Of a stretch of 41,604 nt of DNA, positions 24,775 to 33,562 are shown in pieces. Below the pieces are notes generated by a model, which made no database searches, had not been told where the DNA came from, and worked only from the letters and a program-made list of their open reading frames with translations. Source of the DNA: Alloyangia mangrovi (GTDB lineage Bacteria > Pseudomonadota > Alphaproteobacteria > Rhodobacterales > Rhodobacteraceae). The translations under genes were made by a program, and so were the position numbers. Within the stretch, counting starts at the first letter, position 1, and every line of letters starts with the position of its first letter. Location of the stretch: contig NZ_NTHN02000051.1 in NCBI RefSeq assembly GCF_002300555.2, positions 1-41,604 of the forward strand. Reading direction: 5' to 3'.

Positions 24775-24881
24775 AGCGGCACCGGCTCTCTCTCCGGCAA
24801 CTGCGCATCCGGCGCAACGCGACCCGAGGTGGCCAGAGCACGTTCCATGCCGCGCCCTCCCTCCCATGAAATGAAATCACT

Positions 24882-24911
24882 GCGGACGCCGGCAGGCGTC
24901 CGCCGCAGTTT
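24882..24911 (+). terminator. Probable terminator after the LuxR-type gene
   Basis: GCGGACGCC and GGCGTCCGC form a perfect 9-bp stem with the tetraloop GGCA, followed by CGCAGTTT. The T-tract is short and six bases away from the stem, so termination may be partial. Confidence 0.5.
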
Positions 24912-24982
24912 GCCGTGATCGCGCGCCACGGAGACATCAGTGAGGCACCGGTTCCCGTGGGGCTTGCTCGCAAGGCCCGCAA

Positions 24983-25022
24983 AGTCGGGAGGATGCCTAC
25001 AGGTGTAGGCATCCTCCCGACT
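24983..25022. repeat. Perfect 19-bp-arm palindrome in the algD leader
   Basis: The arms 24983-25001 and 25004-25022 are exact reverse complements with only GG between them, the longest perfect inverted repeat I see in the window. It ends 65 bases before the algD ATG. No T-tract follows, so it does not look like an ordinary terminator. As RNA it would give a hairpin of 18 bp; as DNA it could be a large operator or cruciform. Together with the preceding terminator-like hairpin it fills the 313-base gap 24775-25087, where no gene and no clear promoter are visible. Confidence 0.85.
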
Positions 25023-25087
25023 GTATCCGGCTATCTTTGGCCTTCACGCTGCGAACATCGGTTCCCTTTGCAGTCCAAGAGGTACAG

Positions 25088-26407
25088 ATGGCCAGGATCA
25101 GCGTGTTCGGAATAGGCTATGTCGGTGTTGTCGCAGCTGCCTGTCTGGCCAAGGCCGGGCACCAAGTCGTGGCCGTGGACGTGGACCAAGCCAGGATCGA
25201 TGTGATCAACGCTGGGAAGTCGCCCATCGTGGAAAAGGGCCTCGCCGCGCTCGTGGCAGAGACCGTGGACTCGGGCCGGCTGTCGGCGACCCGCTCCGTC
25301 GCCGAGGCCATCTCGGGAACCGAGGCTTCTTTTGTCTGTGTCGGCACGCCCTCCGGTGCCGACGGTGCGGTCGGGCTGATCTACATCGAGCAGGTTTGCA
25401 AGGCGATCGGCGCGGCTCTGGCGGAAAAGGACGGATTTCATTCGGTCATCCTGCGCTCGACGATTGTCCCCGGTACCTGCGAAAGAACCTGCATTCCGCT
25501 GCTTGAGAAATACTCGGGCAAGACCGCGGGAGAGGATTTCGGTGTAGGGTATTACCCGGAATTTCTCCGGGAAAGCACGGCGATAGAAGACTATCATGAT
25601 CCCGGCTTGATCGTATTCGGATCTCTTGATGCACACACCGAGGCGCTTTTGCGCGAGATCAACATGGGAATGGATTGCACGGTTCACTCCGTGGATCTGC
25701 GCACTGCCGAGATGGTGAAATACACGTCGAATGCCTGGCGCGCGGTGAAGGTCTCCTTCGCCAACGAGATTGGGAATATCTCGAAGTCCTGTGGTCTGGA
25801 CGGGCAGACGGTTATGGAAATTCTCTGTTCGGATCACAAGGTTGCCATCTCCCCTTATTTCATGCGCCCCGGATTTGCCTTTGGCGGATCCTGTCTGCCC
25901 AAGGACATCCGGGCCCTGCGCCATCTCGCGATGACAAATGGCGTGACGACCCCGGTTCTGGCGGCGGTGGAGGAGGCGAACGCCGAGCAGATCGCCCGGG
26001 CCGAGACTCTCGTCACCGAGGCCAAGGCCCGCCGCGTCGGGATGGTCGGGGTCAGTTTCAAGGCAGGAACCGACGATCTGCGCGAAAGTCCGCTTGCGGA
26101 ACTCGCCGCAAGGTTGATCCGCTCCGGCGTGTCGGTCGAGATCTACGACCCGTTCGTCTTCGAGGCCTTCGCCGCGGGCAATGCCACGGCCGGACGCGGC
26201 AATGCGACGGTGCCGGATCTGGAGTCCCGGCTGGTCGGCAGCCTCGAAGTGCTGCTCGAAAGGTCCGATGCGATCGTCGTGGGCAACCTCTACAAGGAGG
26301 CGCTGCCCTCGCTTGCCAGGGCCGCCGGCCGGACGCCGATGATCGACCTGACGCGGCTGGACCGCAGCCTGGTCTCGGGCGGCGGCTACAGCGGGATCTG
26401 CTGGTAG
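25088..26407 (+). CDS. algD: GDP-mannose 6-dehydrogenase AlgD
   Basis: The 439-residue cytosolic enzyme oxidises GDP-mannose to GDP-mannuronate with two NAD+, the committed step for alginate. It has the Rossmann motif GIGYVG (8-13), VGTPSGADG, the central YTSNAWRAVKVSFANEIGN helix and catalytic Cys269 in GFAFGGSCLPKD, matching Cys268 of the Pseudomonas enzyme; the length is nearly identical (436 there). The ATG at 25088 has GAGG upstream. It is the first gene of the polycistron and six bases from alg8. All expected residues are present, so precursor synthesis should be intact. A general UDP-glucose dehydrogenase is less likely given the neighbours. Confidence 0.93.
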   Translation: MARISVFGIGYVGVVAAACLAKAGHQVVAVDVDQARIDVINAGKSPIVEKGLAALVAETVDSGRLSATRSVAEAISGTEASFVCVGTPSGADGAVGLIYIEQVCKAIGAALAEKDGFHSVILRSTIVPGTCERTCIPLLEKYSGKTAGEDFGVGYYPEFLRESTAIEDYHDPGLIVFGSLDAHTEALLREINMGMDCTVHSVDLRTAEMVKYTSNAWRAVKVSFANEIGNISKSCGLDGQTVMEILCSDHKVAISPYFMRPGFAFGGSCLPKDIRALRHLAMTNGVTTPVLAAVEEANAEQIARAETLVTEAKARRVGMVGVSFKAGTDDLRESPLAELAARLIRSGVSVEIYDPFVFEAFAAGNATAGRGNATVPDLESRLVGSLEVLLERSDAIVVGNLYKEALPSLARAAGRTPMIDLTRLDRSLVSGGGYSGICW

Positions 26408-26413
26408 CGCGCC

Positions 26414-27916
26414 ATGTTGGGACATGTTGCCTATCTGTCGGTCATCGTCATTCTCGGCGGCGCCGTGACCAGCGACATGCTGGGCCGGGCTGGGGCGCCG
26501 GCGCTGGTGGTCGGAGTCCTGGGTATGTGGCGCTATTCCTGGGCCGCGCTGAATTTTCTGCGCGCGATCTATTTCCGCCGGGTGGTCCATCCGCGCCGCA
26601 AGGCGCGGGCGCAGGCGCGCTTCGCCGACGCGCGGCATCCAGTGCATGCCTTCTTCCTGGTCACCTCCTACGGCATCGATCCCGAGGTCACCATCCAGGT
26701 CTACCGGTCGATCTTCCGCGCCGCCGCGCGGGCGCGTGACGGGGCAACGATCGTCGCTTCGGTGGTCGAGGGGGCAGATGCGCGGCTGATCCGCCAGGTG
26801 TTCGAACAAGCGTTCGGACAGGTGGTTGGACCGGAGGGAGGTGCCGGCGCAGGCGGGTCGCAAGGGGTGCGGCTCATCGTCGATCGCATCCGCGGCACAG
26901 GCAAGCGCGACGCGATGGCGCGCTCGCTCCGGATCATCGCGCGGCACTGCCCGTCGTCGCGGGACATCGTGGTCTTCGTCGATGGCGACTCCTGCGTGCC
27001 CGAGACGCTCGTCGCCGAGGCAGCGCCGTGGTTCACCGACCAAAGCGTCGGAGCGCTGACCACCGACGAGGCGGTCGACATCCCGCGGCCCGGCCTCTTC
27101 CGCGACTGGTTCCGTCTGCGCTTCGACCAGCGGCAGATGATGATGTGCTCGATGGGCCTGTCGAACCGGGTGCTGACGCTGACCGGGCGCATGTCGGTGT
27201 TCCGCGCAGACCTGGCCACCGATCCGGGGTTCATCGAGATGGTGCACGCGGACTTCATAGATCACTGGCGGCTGGGGCGGGTGAACTTCCTCACCGGCGA
27301 CGACAAGTCGACCTGGTTTTGGCTGCTGCGCCAGGGCTACGAGATGATCTACCTGCCGGACGTGCGCTCGGTCTCCGCCGAGAGCCAGCCGCGGTCCGGA
27401 TTCCTCGAGTCCGCCTCGGTGCTGATGGTGCGCTGGTTCGGCAACATGCTGCGGACCAACGGCCGGGCGCTGAAGCTGTCGCCGTGGCGGATCGGCCTGT
27501 TCACCTGGTGGTCGATCCTCGACCAGAGGGTGTCGATCTGGACCACCTTGTCGGGGCCGATCCTGGCGCTGACCGCGGCCTTGGCCTTCGACATGGCGGT
27601 GCTGCCGGCCTATGTCGCCTGGGTCATGCTGACCCGTTACGTCTTCTGCTGGGGGATCGCGGGGTTCCGCGGGCGCCTGGGATTTCCGATCAGCTACGCC
27701 TTCCTCCTCTATTTCAACCAGCTCTTCGGCGCGCTGGTGAAGAGCTTCGTCTTCTTTCGCCTCGACCGGCAGAAATGGACCCGCCAGGCCTCGGCCCAAG
27801 GTGGCGGGCGCGCCGGCCTCGCCGAGCGGCTGGTCGCGGCAGGCTCGCTGCATGTCCATGCCCTGACGATGGGCTGGCTGACGGTGGGCCTGTTCTGGTT
27901 CGCCGGTCTCTTCTGA
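26414..27916 (+). CDS. alg8: Alginate synthase glycosyltransferase Alg8
   Basis: The 500-residue inner-membrane GT2 enzyme polymerises mannuronate from GDP-mannuronate and passes it to the periplasm. It has an N-terminal membrane segment, the cytosolic GT domain with FVDGDS (Asp190, Asp192), TGRMSVFRADLA, the acceptor-site motif TGDDKSTW (294-301) and VRWFGNMLR (339-347) at the position of the RW motif, then C-terminal helices. Length matches Pseudomonas Alg8 (494). It is six bases after algD and 130 bases before alg44, the only sizeable gap inside the cluster; a short GC-rich inverted repeat (CCGGCGC/GCGCCGG) lies there. Confidence 0.92.
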   Translation: MLGHVAYLSVIVILGGAVTSDMLGRAGAPALVVGVLGMWRYSWAALNFLRAIYFRRVVHPRRKARAQARFADARHPVHAFFLVTSYGIDPEVTIQVYRSIFRAAARARDGATIVASVVEGADARLIRQVFEQAFGQVVGPEGGAGAGGSQGVRLIVDRIRGTGKRDAMARSLRIIARHCPSSRDIVVFVDGDSCVPETLVAEAAPWFTDQSVGALTTDEAVDIPRPGLFRDWFRLRFDQRQMMMCSMGLSNRVLTLTGRMSVFRADLATDPGFIEMVHADFIDHWRLGRVNFLTGDDKSTWFWLLRQGYEMIYLPDVRSVSAESQPRSGFLESASVLMVRWFGNMLRTNGRALKLSPWRIGLFTWWSILDQRVSIWTTLSGPILALTAALAFDMAVLPAYVAWVMLTRYVFCWGIAGFRGRLGFPISYAFLLYFNQLFGALVKSFVFFRLDRQKWTRQASAQGGGRAGLAERLVAAGSLHVHALTMGWLTVGLFWFAGLF

Positions 27917-28046
27917 GACCGGTGCCGATGGGTGTGTGATCCGGCGCGGCAGTGTGGCGCCGGCCAGAGCCGAGAAAACCGCGCCCCGGGGCGTGCCCGG
28001 AGACCTGGCCCAGGGGCGACACCCTGGGGTGAGCAAGGACCGAACC

Positions 28047-29157
28047 ATGGCCACGAGCGAACCGACCCACAACCTGCCCACCGGCTTTGCCCATGACGGC
28101 GAGCACCCGCTGGTGCAGATGCCCTTCACCGTGCTGATCGGCACCCGCCAACTGCGGGGCGAGAGCCTGTCTCTGACCCGCGCCCATGCCGGCGGGCTGA
28201 TGCCGCGCAGCAGCGAGGAGCGGGTGACCCCCATGACCCTGCGCTTCGATCTCGAGGGGTTCTCGGTCAGCCTCTATCTCGATGCGCGGATCACGGCGGA
28301 CCCGTCCGAGGACGGTCGCGTGGTTCTGCATTTCACCGATCCCACCGGCGCGCATCTGCCGCCGCTGCGCTACCTCCTCAACAGCTACATCGCCGGTGAC
28401 GTGGTCTCGGTCGGGGGGGATGCTGGGCTACACCGGCCCGGTCTCGTTCAAGTCCAAGCCCGCCGCGGTGGTGCAGCCGGCGCTGCACCGGGTGGCGGGG
28501 CTGGGGCGGCGGGGGTTGGTGATGGGGTTGACCGCCGCGCTGGCGATCGTCGCGGCGGGCATCGTGCACGAGCGGCTGGTCTACGCCTACGAGCCGCGCC
28601 CGGTCATCCTCACCGAGGGTGGCCAGACCATGCGCGCCACCGCGGCGGGTCAGCTCTCCTACGTCGATCCCGACGCGCAGTTCGGCGAGGTGGTCTATTC
28701 GATCCTCGCCAATTCCGGCGACCTGCTGAGCGTGAAGATGCCCTGCGACTGCCGCATCGCCCCGCTCGAGGCCTTTGCCAGCGGCGCGACGGTGCTGCCG
28801 GGCACGCCGCTGCTCGACCTGCTGCAAAGCGAGGGCACGCTGACCGCCAGCACCGAGATCACCTTCGAGGGCAGCGCCCGCGCACTGGCGGGCGACGGCG
28901 CCCAGCTTGTGCTGCAGGATGGCAGGGTGGTGCCGGTGACGCTGGAGCTGCTGCCGGCGCCGGGCGCCGGGGCGGCGCTGCAACCGGTGCGGATCAACCT
29001 CCCCGGGAGTGCTGACCTCGAGCGCGGCAGCTCCGCCCGCCTGCGCTTCAAACGCCAGCTCCTGCCCGCACCGCTCGCCGCGGGATTGGCGGTGATCGGC
29101 CGGGGCCTGTCGATGGGTGGCGGAGCCAAGGCGGAGGAGAACCCCGATGCGCGATGA
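28047..29157 (+). CDS. alg44: Alg44-like synthase subunit with degenerate PilZ domain (frameshifted)
   Basis: The corrected protein (369 residues; Pseudomonas Alg44 389) has an N-terminal cytosolic PilZ-like beta region (1-125), one membrane helix (about 155-173) and a periplasmic HlyD-like domain. The frame shifts at seven G, 28413-28419; removing one joins DVVSVGG to MLGYTGPVSFKSKP. In Alg44 the PilZ domain binds c-di-GMP through RxxxR and D/NxSxxG and switches on Alg8. Here the first site reads EHPLVQMPFTV, with no arginine, and the second region reads GESLSLTRAHAGG, not the motif. Activation by c-di-GMP is therefore doubtful. AAGGA precedes the ATG at 28047. The 3' end overlaps the longer candidate start of algA. 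Confidence 0.82.
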
Positions 29158-29230
29158 GGGACCCCTGCCGGATGTCCTCCCGACCGGCCCGGCGGCTGAT
29201 GCAGCGCGCAGGGAAGAAAGGGACAAGGAC

Positions 29231-30634
29231 ATGTCACGGGTCGTTCCCGTCGTCCTCTGCGGGGGCATCGGCGCACGGCTCTGGCCGATGTCTCGGAGCC
29301 AGAGCCCCAAGCAGTTCCACCCCGTCGCCGATGCGGGCTCGCTGACTTTCTTCCAGAGCACGGTCCAGCGGCACCGCGCCGGCTGCTACGCCGATCCGGT
29401 CGTGGTCACCGCGACACCACATGTGCAGACCGTCCTGCGCCAGCTCGCCGGGCTGCAATGCGAGGGGCGGCTGATCGTCGAGCCCTTCGCGCGCAACACC
29501 GGCCCGGCGGTTCTCGCCGCCGCGCTGGAAATCGCGGCAGAAGATCCCGACCGGCTGATGCTCGTGCTGCCTTCGGACCACGTGATCTCGGGCGACTTCG
29601 ACAGCATCGTTGCCGACGCGCGCAAGGCGGCCGAAGACGGGCGGATCGTGCTTTTCGGGATCACCCCGGCCTACCCGGAAACGGGCTATGGCTACATCGT
29701 CGACGGTGGCATCTTCCGGCATAACGCGGCGCTGCGGCGGGTGGCGAAATTCGTCGAGAAACCTCCGAGGGAGCAGGCCGAGGCGCTGATTACCTCCGGC
29801 AGCGCCTATTGGGCGTCGGGGATATCGCTCTTTGCGGCGCGCACGATCATCGACGAGTTCCGCAGGATCGATCCGAAGACCTTCGCGGCGGTGAGCCTTG
29901 CCTTCGAGAACGGCATCCGCAAGGCCGGACAGGTGCATCTCGGCGGCGAGGCCTTCCGCCATGCGCGCGCCGAACCGACCGAACGCATCATCTTCGAGCA
30001 TTCCCCGCATGTGATCCTCGCCCCGGCGGATATCACCTGGAGCGACGTGGGCTCGTGGACCTCGGTGCATGGCGTCGGCCAGCAAGACGAGAAGGGCAAC
30101 GTCTTTCATGGCGACGTGATCGCCACCGACACCGAGAACGCGCTGGTCCGCGCCGGGGATCGCCTGGTGGCACTGGTCGGCGTTCCCGAGGTCATCGTGA
30201 TCGACACGCCCGACGCGCTTCTGGTGACCCGCAGGGGGCGCTGCCAGGACGTGCAGAAGGTGGTCGAGCTGCTGCGCCGCAGCCAGCGCCTCGAAGCCAG
30301 CCGCCACAAGCGGCGCGAGCATGAGTGGGGCCGGAGCATGAGCCTGTTGCGCTCGGGCGGCCTCGACATGGTGATGCTGACGATCAACTCGGGCACTTCG
30401 GTCAACATCGACCCCGAACCCGGGCGCAAGCTGATCGTCACGCGCGGGACGATCGAGATGTTCGATGGGCCATGGCGGCGCAGCGTCGGGCAGGGCGAGC
30501 ACGTCACGCTCGACAACCTCCAGCCCTGCCGGTTGGTGAACGCCGGCGCGCAGGAGGCGGAGGCGCTGCTGATGACCCTGCGGCCGACCTTGATGCTCGC
30601 GGCGCAGGCAGGGGTGTCGCACCATGTCTCCTGA
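29231..30634 (+). CDS. algA: Mannose-1-phosphate guanylyltransferase AlgA, isomerase domain degenerate
   Basis: The 467-residue protein makes GDP-mannose from mannose-1-phosphate. The nucleotidyltransferase half is well conserved: VVLCGGIGARLWPMSRSQSP with KQF (8-29), LPSDHVI, FVEKP (174-178) and SDVGSW (271-276); YWNSG of the family reads YWASG. AlgA is normally bifunctional, with a C-terminal cupin phosphomannose isomerase whose metal site reads like QMHHHRAEHW plus a later His. Here that stretch is SVNIDPEPGRKLIV (390-403) and the later site QPCRL, with no metal ligands, so the isomerase is probably dead. The ATG at 29231 fits the family start with AAGG upstream; ATG 29147 with GGAGGAG is a possible longer start. 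It overlaps algG by 11 bases. Confidence 0.9.
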   Translation: MSRVVPVVLCGGIGARLWPMSRSQSPKQFHPVADAGSLTFFQSTVQRHRAGCYADPVVVTATPHVQTVLRQLAGLQCEGRLIVEPFARNTGPAVLAAALEIAAEDPDRLMLVLPSDHVISGDFDSIVADARKAAEDGRIVLFGITPAYPETGYGYIVDGGIFRHNAALRRVAKFVEKPPREQAEALITSGSAYWASGISLFAARTIIDEFRRIDPKTFAAVSLAFENGIRKAGQVHLGGEAFRHARAEPTERIIFEHSPHVILAPADITWSDVGSWTSVHGVGQQDEKGNVFHGDVIATDTENALVRAGDRLVALVGVPEVIVIDTPDALLVTRRGRCQDVQKVVELLRRSQRLEASRHKRREHEWGRSMSLLRSGGLDMVMLTINSGTSVNIDPEPGRKLIVTRGTIEMFDGPWRRSVGQGEHVTLDNLQPCRLVNAGAQEAEALLMTLRPTLMLAAQAGVSHHVS

Positions 30635-32090
30635 CCGCTCCCCGGTCGCGGCGCTGCTGCTGGCGCTGTGCATCCTGCTGACGGGTCCGGCGGCCGCGCA
30701 GGAGGTGCCGGGAGATGAGGCGGAGCGGATCGAGGCGCGCTACATGGGCCTTCGGGCACAACTGAGCGACCTGCAGGATCCGCGCGACCTGCACTCCCGC
30801 CTCGGCGTCGATCTCTCTCCGTCGCCCGGCGGCCCGCAGGCCAAGGTCGAATTGTTCGACCTGCGGCTGGCGCTGGCGCAGATGGCGCTGGTGGTGGGCA
30901 CCAACGACCAGCTCACCGTGCTGCGGGCGCAGCCGCAGGGGCGGCTTGTGGCGATTTCGCTGCGCGAGGGCAGCATCGACGCGGACAGGCTGCTCTCCGA
31001 GGCGCGCCGGCTCGACCCGGCGGCAGTGGTCGAGGGAGCCATGGCCTACCCGGTGCTGGTGCAACAGGGGGCAACGCTGCGCATCGAGGATGGGGCGGTG
31101 CTGGCGCTCGACCGCGGTGCCGGCGCCTTCGTGGTGAACCTCGGCCGGCTCGAGCTGGCGGCGGGCGGCATCGTCGCCCGCGGCGCGGTCAATGCCAGCG
31201 CCCATGAGTTTGCCCCCTTCGTGGTTACCGCCGGCACCGGGGTCCTGCAGGCAGAGGCGGCGCTCTTCTCGGGGCTTGGCTTCGGGCGGACTCCCAGCTT
31301 TTCCGGCCTCGCGGTGATCGTCAGCGGCCTCTACCGCCCGAGCGAGCCCTCGGTGCTGCGCGCCTCGCTTCTGCGCGATCTCAACGCGGTGCGCTTCGTG
31401 ATGACCAAGGACAGCGCGATCTCGGACAACATCTTCGTCGATGCGCGCAGCACGGCGCTGGAATTGCGCGGAACGTCGGGAGCGCGGCTTTCCGGCAATC
31501 TCTTTGTCGATGGGGCCGGCGATGCGATCCGGCTCAGCGACGGCGCGCGCGCAACGCGCCTCGAAAGGACCGAGATATACCGCCCGGCGCTGAACGGGAT
31601 CCGCCTGCGGGGCGCCAGCAACGGCACGCTGGTCCGCGACACGCTGGTCTGGCAGGCGGGCAAGAGCGCCCTGTCGGTCAGCCGGTCGGATTGCACCTCG
31701 GTCGAGGGGCTGCGGGCCATCGCGTCAGGCCAGAAGGGGCTGGCGCTGCGCCAGGCGCGCGCCTCGCGCATCACCGGCAGCACGATCGCGGGTTCGGGCA
31801 GTTCCGGTCTCTACGTCACGCAGCAGCCCGAAGGCACCGTGCTCGATCTCGAGGGCAACCGCTTTTCCGCCAACCGTGTGGGGATCGACACCGCCGCCCC
31901 GGCGCGGCTGGTGCTGAGCGCGAATGATTTCTCGGACCAGTTTCCCCGCTTCCTGGACGGCGACGTGCAGGACGGCAGCGCCGCGCTGATGGCCGACCTG
32001 TCGGGGCGACAACCGCTGGTCCTGGCCGCCGGGGGCACCGACGCGCGCTTCCTGCCGCCGCCGGACTGCGCGGCATCGGACGAGGGGTGA
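30624..32090 (+). CDS. algG: AlgG-like periplasmic right-handed beta-helix protein without DPHD motif
   Basis: The 488-residue protein has a Sec signal peptide (cut near AAAQ, residue 26), a helical N-terminal part and from about 150 a right-handed parallel beta-helix with CASH-type repeats (ISDNIFVDARSTALELRG, ARLSGNLFVDGAGDAIRLS, ASNGTLVRDTLVWQAGKSA). Position and fold match AlgG, the mannuronan C5-epimerase that also protects polymer in the periplasm. The catalytic DPHD motif of AlgG is not present anywhere; the likely corresponding stretch reads NAVRFVMTKDSAISDN (254-269). I infer a structural or polymer-binding role without epimerase activity. The start overlaps algA by 11 bases, and algI follows after six. 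Confidence 0.75.
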   Translation: MSPDRSPVAALLLALCILLTGPAAAQEVPGDEAERIEARYMGLRAQLSDLQDPRDLHSRLGVDLSPSPGGPQAKVELFDLRLALAQMALVVGTNDQLTVLRAQPQGRLVAISLREGSIDADRLLSEARRLDPAAVVEGAMAYPVLVQQGATLRIEDGAVLALDRGAGAFVVNLGRLELAAGGIVARGAVNASAHEFAPFVVTAGTGVLQAEAALFSGLGFGRTPSFSGLAVIVSGLYRPSEPSVLRASLLRDLNAVRFVMTKDSAISDNIFVDARSTALELRGTSGARLSGNLFVDGAGDAIRLSDGARATRLERTEIYRPALNGIRLRGASNGTLVRDTLVWQAGKSALSVSRSDCTSVEGLRAIASGQKGLALRQARASRITGSTIAGSGSSGLYVTQQPEGTVLDLEGNRFSANRVGIDTAAPARLVLSANDFSDQFPRFLDGDVQDGSAALMADLSGRQPLVLAAGGTDARFLPPPDCAASDEG

Positions 32091-32096
32091 CCGGCC

Positions 32097-33554
32097 ATGG
32101 TATTTTCCTCCGAGACCTTCCTGTTCCTCTTCCTGCCGCTCTTCCTCGTGGCTTATTTCGCGGTGCCCTGGCGCTTCAAGTCGCTGGTGATCCTCGCCGG
32201 ATCCTATCTCTTCTACGCCTGGTGGCGGCTGGACTTCCTCGGGCTTCTTTTTGCAACCACGCTCTTTGCCTATCTCGTCGGGCAGAGGATCGCGCGGCAT
32301 CGCGACACGGCGCGGGGCAGGCTCTGGCTCGCCGTGGGGATGATCGGCTGCCTCGGCGTGCTGGGGGTGTTCAAGTACCTGAACTTCTTCATCGACAGCT
32401 TTGCCACGCTGCTCGGCACCGACGCCGCGGGGGTGGGCGTGCATTGGCGGCTGATCCTGCCGATCGGCATTTCCTTCTACATTTTCCAGGCGCTCAGCTA
32501 CCTGATCGACGTCTGGAGGGGCGACGCGCGGGCGGATGCGAAATTCGTCGATTTCGCCGCCTTCATCGCGCTTTTCCCGCAGCTCATCGCCGGGCCGATC
32601 CTGCGCTACAAAGACCTCGAGGACCAGTTTCGCAGCCGGACCCATTCGCTCGATCTCTTTTCCGAGGGCATGGCGCGCTTTCTCGTCGGCCTCGGCAAGA
32701 AGGTGCTGCTGGCCGATGCGGTGGCGCCGCTCGCGGATCTCGCGTTCAACGGCAGCGGCGAGGTCGGCCTGCTGCTCGCCTGGGCGGGGGCAGGGGCCTA
32801 CATGCTGCAGCTCTACTTCGACTTCTCGGGCTATTCCGACATGGCGATCGGGCTCGGCAAGATGATGGGCTTCCACTTCCCCGAGAACTTCCTTTTTCCC
32901 TACATCAGCCGCTCGATCACCGAGTTCTGGCGGCGATGGCACATTTCGCTTTCGACCTGGCTGCGCGACTACCTCTACATCTCGCTCGGGGGCAACCGCC
33001 TTGGCCGGGCGAGGACCTACGCCAACCTGATGGCGGTCATGGTGCTGGGCGGACTGTGGCACGGGGCGAACTGGACCTTCGTGCTCTGGGGGCTCTGGCA
33101 CGGCTGCCTGCTGGCGCTGGAGCGCGCCACCGGCCACGACCGCCGCGCGGCGGGACTGGTCTGGTCGCTGCCGCTCACCCTGCTGCTCGTGTTGCTTGGC
33201 TGGGTCATGTTCCGGGCCGCGAACGTGGGGCAGGGCTTCGAAATCTACGCCGCGATGCTGGGGGCGAACGGGCTCTGGGGCGATCCGGCCCTGTGGCACG
33301 CGCTGACCCGTGAAAGCCTTGCCCTCACCGGCATCGCCGCGCTGGTCGCCTGGATGGAGCCCCGCCTTGCCGAACGCCGCGAGGGGCAGGCGGCCCTCGG
33401 CGGGCAGCCCCTGCAACCGGGCGGGGGTATGCGGGTGATCGGCGGCGTCGCGGCGCAGGCGCTGACCGCGACCCTGCTGCTCGGCCTCGGGGTTCTCACC
33501 GTGCTGAAGCTTTCCGAGCAGAGCTTCTCTCCCTTTCTCTACTTCCAGTTCTGA
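32097..33554 (+). CDS. algI: Alginate O-acetyltransferase AlgI (MBOAT)
   Basis: The 485-residue membrane-bound O-acyltransferase carries acetyl groups across the inner membrane for polymer acetylation. It has about ten hydrophobic helices, the MBOAT core FDFSGYSDMAIGLGKMMG and PYISRSITEFWRRWHISLS, with His282 in RWHISLS and the catalytic-type His322 in GLWHGANWTFVLWG, the same number as in Pseudomonas AlgI. The start MVFSSETFLFLFLPLFL is the standard family start. It is tightly packed between algG and algJ, and its active-site residues are all in place. Confidence 0.94.
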   Translation: MVFSSETFLFLFLPLFLVAYFAVPWRFKSLVILAGSYLFYAWWRLDFLGLLFATTLFAYLVGQRIARHRDTARGRLWLAVGMIGCLGVLGVFKYLNFFIDSFATLLGTDAAGVGVHWRLILPIGISFYIFQALSYLIDVWRGDARADAKFVDFAAFIALFPQLIAGPILRYKDLEDQFRSRTHSLDLFSEGMARFLVGLGKKVLLADAVAPLADLAFNGSGEVGLLLAWAGAGAYMLQLYFDFSGYSDMAIGLGKMMGFHFPENFLFPYISRSITEFWRRWHISLSTWLRDYLYISLGGNRLGRARTYANLMAVMVLGGLWHGANWTFVLWGLWHGCLLALERATGHDRRAAGLVWSLPLTLLLVLLGWVMFRAANVGQGFEIYAAMLGANGLWGDPALWHALTRESLALTGIAALVAWMEPRLAERREGQAALGGQPLQPGGGMRVIGGVAAQALTATLLLGLGVLTVLKLSEQSFSPFLYFQF

Positions 33555-33562
33555 GGCCCGCC

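Noticed and set aside
25031-28234. 1067-codon open frame on the minus strand opposite algD and alg8
   Set aside because: It is a GC-driven shadow: His/Arg/Pro/Gly-rich composition, no family features, and it lies across two clear conserved genes.
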